A stretch of DNA of 64,000 bases, taken from positions 1 through 64,000 of the forward strand of contig JAUCBJ010007749.1 of the NCBI GenBank assembly GCA_032718475.1. Reading direction: 5' to 3'. The stretch is from Nemertoderma westbladi (lineage: Eukaryota; Xenacoelomorpha; Nemertodermatida; Nemertodermatidae). This document shows, in pieces, positions 1 through 11,900 of the stretch. The notes under the pieces are model-generated. The model searched no databases. It worked only from the letters and a program-made list of their open reading frames with translations, and was not told the origin of the DNA. Made by a program: the position numbers and the translations under genes. How positions within the stretch are numbered: the stretch's first letter is position 1; each line of letters starts with the position of its first letter.

Positions 1-535
1 CTACTACTTACAGATGAGATCAAGTTTGCTTTTGATATCTGTATAAACCTGTTTATCTTTTTTCTGTAACTGATTCTGAATATGAGCCCGCACAGAGTCC
101 CTTGAGTTTGCAGGAACATTATTACCACCATCATCTTTCAGACGACCTTTTGTGTCCATAGTTCTCCAGAAGGATCTATCGTTATTTAGGTTTTTGACGA
201 GGTGGCACTCTGCTAAGTTCGAAACAATTTATTATTCAGTCTCCGAGTAGCTTTCCGTGATGCCTTAATGTCATTCAATAGAGGATCCTGTGGATCAGAC
301 CCATTCCGGAGCCAAAGGTGGAGCAGTTTGGATGTTGTTTTAGAGTAGTCCTTCAACCTTTCATTGCGAATACGTAGATTTCGTGTTCTTTTCTGCATCT
401 TCTTGTGAGGTATATTCTCAATGGCTGAACGGAAAATCGCTATACTGTAGAGACTTCCAGAGTGAAGGAGTCCAGGTCATTTTTTGACCATGAGTCTGAT
501 GGGGGATAACATTCTAAGATTTTAGACATTTTCTG

Positions 536-1531
536 CTAGAAGGCATTATTATACACTAGTATCTGACTAGAGGTAGCTTTCCCCCAGTGAAATCGAGTTA
601 ATTTACGAATATTTAAGCTTTCAGGTACGGTAGCACCACCAGGCAAGTCAAGTTCCATTGTAATTGCAAAATGATCGGAGAAGTTCATTTTATCTGGGGC
701 TGAATTCACTGGATCCTCATAGAGTACCTTACCTGAGAGTTGTACCCGAAGCTGGTTAGTGCCAACAATATGGTCGATGTAAGATGTAGCTCCACTGGTA
801 TCACAGTGGAAGGTAAATTGGGGACCACTGATACATGATTTCGTATCTAGACATGATGCATATATGTTTTCTAAGAGCTCTAAAAGGTTTCTTCCACGTT
901 GAGTAGGCACTGTTCTACAGAATCGTGTGCAATTTGAACTACCAATATCTGCATTAAAATCACCCAGTACGATAGGCACTGCTGATGGATGTGCCACAAT
1001 GGTACCCTCGGGTCTTCCAATAAAATCAGTGTACTCTTCTTGGGGCTTAGAAGCATCAGGAGCATAAACACTAAGCATAATAAGTTGTGACCCCATGAAG
1101 GAGGTTAGGGAACCAACAATGTCATCCTTGGAGCGTACCGGGCAGATATATTTGAACATTTTTGTATCAAGGATAAGAGCTACACCACCAACTCCTCTTT
1201 TCCTATTAGGATTATTCATTTTTTCAGATACAGCAAATAGGCATCTAAAATTGCTGGACGGCCTTTTGTTAAAAACTCCAGCCATCTCCTGGTGATCACG
1301 CCAGTGTTCCTGTAGTGCTAGAATACAATTAGTACGTAGTAGTTCATCAACATAGGCAAGGTTTGTCGCAATTCCATGACAATTAAAGGTTGCACAGTGT
1401 AAACAGTTAGTATCGGTATCTTCTCGGCACACCAAATTCCCTTGACGTCCATAAAAGGGCACCGTTTGTTCCATCTTGTCTGTTGCATCAGTAAAAGCAT
1501 ACTGGCGGTATTCCCATTCTACACATACAAA
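536..1531 (-). pseudogene. LINE endonuclease (APE-like) domain of ORF2
   Basis: The sequence has the ordered motifs of the exonuclease-endonuclease-phosphatase fold: FNCHGI near the N-terminus, LALQEHW (catalytic Glu), VLGDFNADIG (Asp/Asn pair), YIDHIVG (Asp-His) and FSDHFAI (Ser-Asp-His) near the C-terminus. In LINEs this domain nicks the target DNA to start target-primed reverse transcription. A methionine at 1474 opens the stretch, but 19 sense codons precede it in frame back to the TGA at 1532, so the natural start is uncertain. The frame closes at 536 shortly after the domain. All catalytic motifs look intact even though the element is broken elsewhere. Confidence 0.85.
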
Positions 1532-2122
1532 TCATTGTGGCCAGAATCCTGTCGAGGTTAGAGCACTGGCATCATTTGCATTCACCACTAACTGCATGTT
1601 CTTATCCCTATTGTAGAACCTTTTAGAAATTTTTAGCACTTTAATTCCCACCTCGTTACAGTATCCATCAATCAAACCCTCGGCACAGTCAGCCTTCATT
1701 CCAGTGAGATATAAGGTTTTAGTCTGAGCACACGTATCACCTTGATTTAACTGCATTTTATTCTGATTGTATAGTACTGGGTTAACCTTATCACTCTCAC
1801 TACTTGGTCGTTTAAATCTGTGGCCTGATGCCATTGTTGACCCAAAACGATGTGAGATAGGTTTAGAGTCTTCCAAATCATCAGGTGTATGACTAAGGAC
1901 TGTGAACCTATTGTCACAATTTACAGCCGGTCTACTGTTGTGTAGTCTTGTTTGGTGATGTAACTCATCTCTGGGCCTATGTGACTGCCAGGCCATATGA
2001 AAAGGCTTTTCTATATTACCTTCTATAACTCTACTTTGTCTGACCTCCTTATCACCATCAAGAATCTTTAGATCCCCATTGATACCAGGGCGAGATCTAC
2101 CATGACCATGTGAAACTTGCAA
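1532..2122 (-). pseudogene. LINE ORF1-like protein, 196 codons to a TGA
   Basis: The protein is hydrophilic over its first 130 residues, then has a compact C-terminal part ending in the motif ALTSTGFWPQ. This resembles the FWP motif seen near the C-terminus of ORF1 proteins of CR1/L2-like LINEs, a nucleic-acid-binding region. The stop codon is a TGA, and the same frame continues after it with FVCVEWEYRQ, which looks like the rest of that motif, and then runs into the endonuclease. I therefore read the TGA as a nonsense mutation inside ORF1, although stop readthrough is not excluded. The start is taken at the first methionine, just inside the end of the tandem array. Family assignment is tentative. 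Confidence 0.55.
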
Positions 2123-2127
2123 AGTTC

Positions 2128-3639
2128 CTATGGTTCCTAGACGCAGTGTATCATATATGATACGCAGTTCCTAGTCGCAGTGTATCATATATGATACGCA
2201 GTTCCTAGACGCAGTGTATCATATATGATACGCAGTTCCTAGACGCGGTGTATCATATATGATACGCAGTTTCTAGACGCAGTGTATTGTCGCGGTTCCT
2301 AGACGCAGTGTATCATATATGATACGCAGTTCCTAGACGCAGTGTATCATATATGATACGCAGTTTCTAGACGCAGTGTCGCGGTTCCTAGACGCAGTGT
2401 ATCATATATGATACGCGGTTCCTAGACGCAGTGTATCATATATGATACGCAGTTCCTAGACGCGGTGTATCATATATGATACGCGGTTCCTAGACGCAGT
2501 GTATCATATATGATACGCAGTTCCTAGACGCGGTGTATCATATATGATACGCGGTTCCTAGACGCAGTGTATCATATAAGATACGCGGTTCCTAGACGCA
2601 GTGTATCATATATGATACGCGGTTCCAGACGCAGTGTCGCGGTTCCTAGACGCAGTGTAGCATATATGATACGCAGTTCCTAGACGCAGTGTCGCGGTTC
2701 CTAGACGCAGTGTATCATATATGATACACAGTTCCTAGACGCAGTGTATCATATATGATACGCAGTTCCTAGACGCAGTGTCGCGGTTCCTAGACGCAGT
2801 GTCGCGGTTCCTAGACGCAGTGTGGTGTATATGATACGCAGTTCCTAGACGCAGTGTCGCGGTTCCTAGACGCAGTGTATCATATATGATACACAGTTCC
2901 TAGACGCAGTGTATCATATATGATACGCAGTTCCTAGACGCAGTGTCGCGGTTCCTAGACGCAGTGTAGCATATATGATACGCAGTTCCTAGACGCAGTG
3001 TCGCGGTTCCTAGACGCAGTGTATCATATATGATACACAGTTCCTAGACGCTGTGTATCATATATGATACGCAGTTCCTAGACGCAGTGTATCATATATG
3101 ATACGCAGTTCCTAGACGCAGTGTCGCGGTTCCTAGACGCAGTGTAGCATATATGATACGCGGTTCCAGACGCAGTGTCGCGGTTCCTAGACGCAGTGTA
3201 GCATATATGATACGCAGTTCCTAGACGCAGTGTGGTGTATATGATACGCAGTTCCTAGACGCAGTGTCGCGGTTCCTAGACGCAGTGTATCATATATGAT
3301 ACACAGTTCCTAGACGCAGTGTATCATATATGATACGCAGTTCCTAGACGCAGTGTCGCGGTTCCTAGACGCAGTGTAGCATATATGATACGCAGTTCCT
3401 AGACGCAGTGTCGCGGTTCCTAGACGCAGTGTATCATATATGATACACAGTTCCTAGACGCTGTGTATCATATATGATACGCAGTTCCTAGACGCAGTGT
3501 ATCATATATGATACACAGTTCCTAGACGCAGTGTATCATATATGATACGCAGTTCCTAGACGCAGTGTCGCGGTTCCTAGACGCAGTGTGGTGTATATGA
3601 TACGCAGTTCCTAGACGCAGTGTCGCGGTTCCTAGACGC
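2128..3639. repeat. 34-bp / 21-bp palindromic tandem array, part 1
   Basis: The long unit is 34 bp and contains CTAGACGCAGT followed by the perfect 16-bp palindrome GTATCATATATGATAC. A short 21-bp unit (ending GTGTCGC) lacks the palindrome and alternates irregularly with the long one. Variants include GTAGCATATATGATAC, which breaks the palindrome, and GTGGTGTATATGATAC. There is no reading frame. The array directly abuts the 5' end of a LINE and is interrupted at its other end by a LINE 3' fragment. It could be an independent satellite or the tandem 5' UTR monomers of the LINE. Confidence 0.95.
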
Positions 3640-4463
3640 TACTACTAGGATCGGCATGCTGCATTGCAGCTGCATTTTTAAGAATGCTGTGCCGGCTTGT
3701 CAACAAAATTGCACCGCCACAACTCCCTATCACCCATGACATTTGCTAGATCATCCGCATCTTTAAGGCCAGTGTCCTTTAAGATGCGTCTCAAGAAAGT
3801 CATGGGCTGTCCACCATGCTTATTCACTCCATGAGGCTGCCAAAGTACAAGATTGTGCACTGGCTGGTCCTCACGGCGAAAGCAATGTCCTGCAAAGCGG
3901 AGGCGATTTTGTTCTAGTGTCAAGCTTGGGGGAACCAATGAGACACCTCCAATGTTATATAGTGTCTGGTTGGAGATGTGTGCATTGTACTTGACACAAT
4001 GTACCCGGCGTAGCATTCTTGTGAATGTGCCATCCAGAGATTTGGTGTCCTCAGCAGTTAGAGCCCAGCATGGACTCCCGTAGAGGAGTACTGGAACTAC
4101 TGCTGCTCTAAATAATCGGACCTTAAGTTTCCGATTAATTCTAGGTGACTTCCAAATCCTGGAAAGCCTATTCAAGGCTGCCCATGCCTTTCCCTTACGT
4201 ATTCGAAGGTCCTCACCTGACTTCCGGATCCATGATCCCAGGTAACAGAAGTCGTCCACATGCTCAAGCATACCATCCTTTGAGCTTATGCTCATCCGAT
4301 CAGAGACTTGCTGAGGACTTTCAAAGTTAACTGTCAGAATTTTGGTCTTTCTGGAGTTAATAAAAAGACCAACACTAGAAGCAGCATGTTCTAATGAGCT
4401 GAGGAGCCGCTGGGCTCCCTCTAATGATTCTGAGAGTACTCCTAAGTCATCAGCAAAGTCTAG
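3640..4463 (-). mobile_element. 5'-truncated LINE 3' end inserted in the 34-bp array
   Basis: A minus-strand frame gives a LINE reverse-transcriptase C-terminal region: DDFCYLGSWIRKS, KAWAALNRLSRIWKS, VLLYGSPCWALT and RMLRRVHCVKYNAH are typical of the segment after the catalytic core. The open part is 205 codons ending at 3678; upstream codons to about 4460 are the same RT. The 3' end finishes in a short (TAG)n tail, seen on the plus strand as CTACTACTA. The 5' end is truncated at a CTAGA shared with the satellite unit, and the satellite resumes on the other side. CTAGACGC flanks both ends, but this motif is also part of every unit, so it is not a clean target duplication. Confidence 0.85.
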
Positions 4464-4871
4464 ACGCAGTGTATCATATATGATACACAGTTCCTAGACG
4501 CAGTGTATCATATATGATACGCAGTTCCTAGACGCAGTGTCGCGGTTCCTAGACGCAGTGTAGCATATATGATACGCAGTTCCTAGACGCAGTGTCGCGG
4601 TTCCTAGACGCAGTGTATCATATATGATACGCAGTTCCTAGACGCAGTGTATCATATATGATACGCAGTTCCTAGACGCAGTGTATCATATATGATACAC
4701 AGTTCCTAGACGCAGTGTATCATATATGATACACAGTTCCTAGACGCAGTGTATCATATATGATACGCAGTTCCTAGACGCAGTGTATCATATATGATAC
4801 GCAGTTCCTAGACGCAGTGTATCATATATGATACACAGTTCCTAGACGCAGTGTATCATATAAGATACATT
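4462..4871. repeat. 34-bp palindromic tandem array, part 2
   Basis: Same monomers as the array at 2128-3639, mostly the long palindromic form. It ends in a variant unit (GTATCATATAAGATAC) before ordinary AT-rich DNA. It was presumably continuous with the left part before the LINE fragment inserted. Confidence 0.95.
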
Positions 4872-5965
4872 CATATTATTAACAATTTGATAATATTAAT
4901 TACTATTTTACATGTTTTTGCTGTCACCAGCCTCTTCCTCAGGAATTTTGGCACATAAATAATATTTTTTATATTAACTGTGCATTACATGAACACTGAG
5001 TTTAATCTTACATCGCCGCAAATTTTCAAGTTGTAAGACGCTAGCTATGTAGCTTGTGTATGTATGTCTGTATGTGCTATGGAGCTATGTTACGCTGTCT
5101 ATAAATAATTGGGCAATTATCATCAGAGACTCCAACATGAAACACAAGTGAGTGAGTGGCCAATGGGATGCTTTTATAGCCACATAAAATGGTTTGTATC
5201 ATATAAGTAGATGTGGTAGAGGGTTAATATTTAATCGAAATGATCTGTTAATTTGATTCGATATAACGGTATAACGCCCTGCGTTCCTGGATGGGTATTA
5301 ATTAGCCCCAAGGCACTTCCACTTAGCGTGATGGTTGGTCCAAATCCAAAAATACAATTATTCATTATCTCCCAGAACAGATATTTTATTCCATGTTAAG
5401 GAAAAATATGGTACAAAGCTAATCCTGCAACAACCTTAATAACACTTAAAAAGAACGTCTAGATATTCGAGTCTCCTGAATTAATTGTAACTATTATAAC
5501 AAGAAGTATTCTAGAATTCTGTAAAAGTTCAATTACGGAACGCTGAAGGTGCCCGCCCGGAGACCTTAGTATTCGATTAATAGCTTATTATTAATAAATT
5601 CATCATCAAGTTAGATATTAATTTATATCCAATAAGGGCGGCGTAGCACAGTGTGAAACAGCAAACACTAACCAAACTGTCTACACAATATTATATACCC
5701 GAATAAATGGCCAAAAAACGAACTGCAGGAATAGAAGGAAGTCTGACAACCAGTTCGAGTTACACGGGTCATCTCGACGACTAGCGGCAGTTGGAAGTTG
5801 GGAGGGAGAGAGGGAGGGAGGGGTTGTAAATGTTCCGTTAATCTGTACCAGTTTTTACACTATTGCTAAAAAAATGGCTTCTTATTCATACGATTTAGCA
5901 AATGAGGTAATAAATGCGACTTAATTGCAAAACATGACGTTATAACTCGGCGCCGGTACAACGTG
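4872..5965. other. Non-coding DNA downstream of AKAP17A
   Basis: AT-rich sequence with no supported coding region. It should contain the AKAP17A 3' UTR (the gene reads leftwards into it). A minus-strand AATAAA lies near 5390, about 570 bp past the stop codon, and is a possible but unproven polyadenylation signal. No other element was recognised. Confidence 0.6.
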
Positions 5966-8900
5966 TTAGTAACGGGGAGCGTAAAAGTTGGGATCGAAAG
6001 CGGCCGGATTCCGGAAGCCGGCGTTGGCGCTCCGGAAGTACTGCTGGCTGATAAGACTGATGGGGTGGTTGTGGTTCCTAATGGGGCCGGTGTAGATGCG
6101 ATGGGGCGGGGGCACCGAACCCGGGAGGACCTCCCCGACGCGGGTCGACAGGACCGACGACATTCCGCCGCCGCCTTCCGACTCCGCCGACGAGTCGCTG
6201 TCCCAACCGTAGAACCGCTCCGACGGAATGATCCGAGACTTCACCTTGGCGCGCTTGTATCGTTTATTCTCCGGGGCGTCGCTGTCCGTGTCTGAGTAGC
6301 GCGGGGAGCACTGCACCGCGACGGCGGGGCCACGGGACCGGATCCGAGATCGCAGATCCGATGTGTCCGTAACCGAGTCCGTCACCGTCGGAGGAACCCG
6401 CACCCTCCGCTGGTCCTCCAGTATCTGTCTCTGCGTCTCCTCCAACTCCTTCACCGATTGCTCCACAAGTTCCCGCTGTTTTATCGCGCGAATCCGGTCG
6501 AGTAATTCCTCCATCAACCGAACCGATTGCTTCTTCCGCTGCTCCACTCCTCTCTCCCTCTGCATTCTCGCGAACTTCTCCTGCGCTGCCATTTCCGCCT
6601 CCTGCCGCCGTCGTTCCAACAACTTCATCTTCCGTTTCTCTTCCCGCGACTGACGGCGACTTTCCCGCAACAACATCTTCTCTTTCTTCTGCAACTTCTT
6701 TAAATGTTTCTCAGATTTTTTCTTGAGTTTATCGATCCGAACATTGGCCATCTCGTCGTCTCTCTCCAACTGAACCTTCTCGATCTTCGCGAACTCCAAC
6801 TCTTCCAACTTCTTTCTCTCCAACAACCGCTTCCGGATGTTCTTCTCGCTGAGATGCTGCGATTTATCGAAATCAACCTTAATATACGCAGAGAAATACT
6901 TGAGCTCCTCGTCTTTAAACACCAACTTCATGCACTTAAAGTGGTCCATAGCGCGAACGAAACTGATGTACTCCTTGTACTGAATGTAGCAGTCGAAGGT
7001 GACGGAAGTACCCGAACCCAAGTTAGTGAACTTATTGAAACCCATCGCTTTGTTGATATCCTCGCGGTATTCGTCGAGTATCGGGATATCGAGTTCGCGA
7101 ATCTCTCCGAATTGCGCGAACACTTTCCGTATTCGGTCTTCGCGCGGTTTCGCGTTGGCGTCCAGAATCTGGCGGTCCTTGGAGGAGGCGAACCACTTAC
7201 ACGGGACGCTCTGCAGACTTATAGTGTCCGGGCGCTCACCCGCTCGGGCCTCGTTCAGATGCTTCGCGTCTCGGAAGAACGCGTTCCAATCATTCACCGT
7301 CGGGTGCGGAACCTTCGCCTCGGCCGCTTTTATCCGCAGACTGTCGTCGTATCCCGTCACCTTAACAGCCCGCCCGTCCAGAATGCCGATAACCCGGAGG
7401 ATTTGCGATTTGGATTCCAGTTCGGCTTCGAATCTAAAATGAAACAATATCTTATGAGTTATGAATACAGAAAATATTCTTAATCATTTTAGATATTTAT
7501 TTAAAAAGCAAGTTATTGTTCTGAAACGAGACAGGGGGGAAACTGGACACAAAACCCGCCTTGGCGAATTCATGTTCCGCTTCAAAAGGAGCAGGTTACA
7601 GTGGCACGTTATTTTAACCAAAACAATAAACTAAGCACAATAGAACAGGTTACAGTTTTATTTTGGAGAGTAATCAGCCTTTATTTGCGTCAAATTTCCC
7701 CTGTAGAGGGATGAATTTTTATTGCGTCCAGTTCCCCCCCCCCCCCCCCCCCCCGCTATCTGTCTGAAACACATAATTTTGTCCTTGAACATTTTAATTA
7801 ATAAACATTTCAGGAAGGAAATATTGTTTTACACACTATTTTTTGAAATTAATGTTGAGACCAAATGCATATAGCGGCCGGTAGTAATATACGGCAATAG
7901 TAAATTAACGACTTTAATCATATTGCTATCATTGAATTATATTGGAAATTAAAATTTAAAAATAATTTTATTCTTAAATTGTTACTTTTTCGCTCAAAAT
8001 TAGACCAAAATCGGGAGAAAAATTTGCACTTTTTTCCCTAGAGAAAAAAAGTAACGCATAGAATTGCATTGATTTTACTTTTTTTTCGGCGAAAAAAGTA
8101 AAACAAAATATTTTTGGTGGAATTTCTTAAATTTTATTAAATGTGTTCAAAGAGCATTGACGTAGAAAAGGTTTGCACGTAATTTGAGCAAAATCCATGC
8201 ACGCACTCAAAAGTTATTGCACATTTAGTGTCTGTGTGGCGTACTCCAAAACAAACGGAACTCAAAATAAATATTCGAGAACACTAAATTATTTAACATT
8301 GAGTGATGCAGCATCATGAGTTGAAGAGTATAGTAATTTGAATTTCAGTAACTATGGAAGCAATATAGAAAAATACTATACTACTACTACTACTAGGATC
8401 GGCATGCTGCATTGCAGCTGCATTTCTAAGAATGCTGTGCCGGCTTGCCGGCAAAATTGCGCCGCCACAACTCCCTATCACCCATGACATTTGCTAGATC
8501 ATCCGCATTGTCAAGGCCAGTGCCCTTTAAGATGCGTCTCAAGAAAGTCATGGGCTGTCCACCATGCTTAATCACTCCATGAGGCTGCCAAAGCACTGCA
8601 CTGGCTGTTCCTCACGGCGAAAGCAATGTCCTGCAAAGCGGAGGCGATTTTGTTCTAGTGTCAAGCTTGGGGGAACCAATGAGACACCTCCAATATTATA
8701 TAGTGTCTGGTTGAAGATGTGTGTATTGTACTTGACACAATGAAACCGGCGTAGCATTCTTGTGAATGTTCCATCCAAAGATTTGGTGGCCTCAGCAGTT
8801 GCCCAGCATGGACTCCCATAGAGAAGTACTGGAACTACTGCTGCTCTAAATAATCGTACCTTAAGTTTCCGATTAATTCTCGGTGACTTCCAAATCCTGG

Positions 8901-11900
8901 AGAGCCTATTCAAGGCTGCCCATGCCTTTCGCTTACGTATTCGACGGTCCTCACTTGACTTCCGGATCCATGATCCCAGGTAACAGAAGTCGCCCACATG
9001 CTCAAGCATACCATCCTTTGAGCTTATGCTCATCCGGTCAGAGTCTTGCTGAGGACTTTCAAAGTTAACTGTCAAAATTTTAGTCTTTTTGGAGTTAATA
9101 AAAAAGAGACCAACACTAGAAGCAGCCTGTTCTAATAAGCTGAGGAGCCGTTGGGATCCCTCTAGTGATTCTGAGAGTACTCCTAAGTCATCGGCAAAGT
9201 CTAGATCAGTTAGGTACTTGGCAGGATTTCCTCGACTTCTGGAGCCAGTAGGTGGAGTTACCATCACCCCATCATCATTATGATGATCTAAGGACATGCG
9301 TAGAACATAGTCAACCTCAATTATGAACATGAACGGCGCAAGTGTGTCTCCTTGGAGGACTCCCCATAATACATCAAATGGTTCTGTGTCACCATCAACA
9401 GTAGACACAAATTTGTCGAACGATCGTATACTGATATTATTGCTGATATGATACTGATATGGTAGGCCTTATTCTGTAATCATAAATATCATAGAAAAAT
9501 TACACTAATTAGGCCTAATTTAATAGGTTACAGGTTTGGTAAACTAAATCAATTTATTGGGAAGGAATACTCCACCTCATTGGCGATGGTCACAGTAGAA
9601 AAGGTCAAATAGAAAATTATTGAGCTAAATGCGTTGAAAGTTTTTGTTGTTGAAATTCAATTAAATCCTTATGTTTTTCTTGTATTTTTTATATTAATCA
9701 ACCCCAGCCATTAATTTTTATATGTGCCCATGAAAAGTGCTATAAAATGTCTATAAATTGCGGGATGTCAATGAAACACTCTTAGACTGTGATCATTGTA
9801 TACAGTATATGCCAATCTAAGTAGGAACAACACCACAAAAATGAGATTATTTGATATTATAGAGTTGGTACAAATTAAACTGATTCAAGGGTTCGATTTT
9901 GATGAATGAACAAACAAAAATGAGATACGATATGGATATGGCTAATGTCTGAATGTTAAATTGTGATATATATATATTCTATTCCAAACTCTGTAAAGTA
10001 AAATCTATAATTTTAGTCAATTTTTAGTTTTAGAAATATTTCTAAACAAGTTTAAAAAATTTAGAAATCACTATATTAATTTATAAATTTCACTAACATA
10101 TTTAGAAAAAAAAACCCTGGTTCATTGTACTTGACACAGTGAATCCGGCGCAGCATTCTTGTGAATGTGCCATCCAGAGATTTGGTGTCCTCTGCAGTTA
10201 GCGCCCAGCATAGACTCCCATATAATTATAAGAGTACTGGGATGGTACTACTACTGCTCTACTGCCAAAAATAATCGAACCTTAAGGTTCCGTTTTATTC
10301 TATGGGACTTCCAGATCCTGGACCTGTGTCGGCACTCGTAGGCCTAGAGTTCGAATAAAAAATTCTTCAGCATGAATAGCGAATTTGTTTTGGGTTGCAA
10401 ATGCAACCAATCCCCCCCCCCCCCCCCCCCCCCTCCATTCGCCAGTTTCATTGGACTATACATACACCATGACCCGTAATATAGTGTCATTTTCTGATGA
10501 CACGGATTTTTCTACAAATCTTTATCATAATGCTTGAAAATTGAAACACAACTAGTTAAACTCATCGTGTTGTTACCATGAAGCCGGAATTTTCTATTTC
10601 GCCTTTAAATTTTTTTTATAAGCGTTTTAAAAAAGTGTCTTTTGCGGAATTGCACATCTCCTATCATCGCCATTCTTCAAATTCTTCACTCGCTTTATAG
10701 ATATCATTAAAAAGCTTGCGTTACAAGGATTCCAAATATGTAACAATAACTGAATTTCGTTGAGAAACAGCTGAGATATAGGTGTTCAAAGATTCCAAGA
10801 ATTATTGTTCACTGAAGGCCATTTATTCTATTAAATAAATACACAATATTCTGGAACAATTTGTTATGTATGATTAGCTACGCAGTATAGATATTCTATA
10901 GGCATACCACTGTTGCCAACCAACTCATAAAGTAAATAACACCTTCTAGAATTTTGTGTATTTATTAAATAGAATAAATGGCCTTCAGCGAACAATAATT
11001 ATTGCAATCTTTGAGGGGGCAATCTTTCATATTATTTGAAAGTATACTTATTAACGTAATAGCTGAATAGTAGTAATAATAACAATACTTGATCAGCATA
11101 CATTGCAATTGCACTGAAATATTGCATATAATTACCCAATTAACTAAAACTGCTAATTAACTATTAATAAATTCCATGATTTATTATTATACAAAATGCC
11201 TCAATTCAATTCCTAAAAATATGCACTGTAACATGATAATTGCTTAATAATAATTTGACTTACTAAAAACGTACTAAAAAGATCGATTAATTAAAAATTA
11301 CTTAGGCCAATACTTATAAATTACATAATTAGCTAAAAATCTACAAAATATATTAAAAATTTAATAATTATTAATTAAATTATTAATACTTAGTATAAAA
11401 CGCCCCAACAAATTATCGGTACTGTAAAGTAATTATATTGTAAAAGTTATATTATTTAAAAAGTACCGGTAAGAAATTAATTAAAAATTATAATAATACA
11501 TGTACCAAGTATGGGCCACACAATTCCAACTAAACCTATGGGAACGATGTCAATTTTACTTTCTCGTTCGCGTCATCCCACTTCCATTGCCATCGAGCAA
11601 CGACAACACGTTGGGGGTGTTTCCGGACCGAGACCGTGTCTTATCCATATCCACCACTGAAAGATCGTAAATCGTTCAGGCACTTAAACTGGCATTCTTC
11701 CTCTCCTCCCCCAGTGTCGCCGGTACAATTTATCATCGCCATTTAAAATATTATTTGACTATTACAGTAGTTGATTGCCTACTTACAGTTCAGTAGGTAG
11801 GTCTAACGGTATAGTGCTGTTGTCTGGTACTGGCAGGGCAGTATTGACAGTGGTGAAATTAAGTAAAGTAATTTTCTAAAAATACAGTTTTTTTCACGTG

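Larger units (their letters stand above)
1..2124 (-). mobile_element. Non-LTR retrotransposon (LINE), 5' part, cut by the window edge
   Basis: Read on the minus strand this is an ORF1-like region, then an apurinic/apyrimidinic-type endonuclease, then a basic linker (residues such as NLRIRNERLKDYSK around 213-398 and DRSFWRTMDTKG near 160-185) that in LINEs joins the endonuclease to the reverse transcriptase. The reverse transcriptase itself would lie left of base 1. The frame is broken at 1532 (TGA) and 536 (TAG), so this copy is dead or needs readthrough. Its 5' end abuts the 34-bp tandem array. It is of similar age and orientation to the LINE 3' fragments further right, and may be the same family, but the segments do not overlap so this cannot be proved here. 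Clade not assigned. Confidence 0.85.

Noticed and set aside
2128-4871. CRISPR-like array
   Set aside because: Units are tandem with no unique spacers; the genome is eukaryotic.
7436-7447. Methionine start for AKAP17A at 7447
   Set aside because: It lies upstream of the splice acceptor at 7434/7433, in intron sequence. Exon 1 supplies the conserved residues instead.
5963-7483. Plus-strand frames opposite AKAP17A exon 2 (up to 259 codons)
   Set aside because: GC-rich antisense shadows of a well-supported coding exon; no homology seen.
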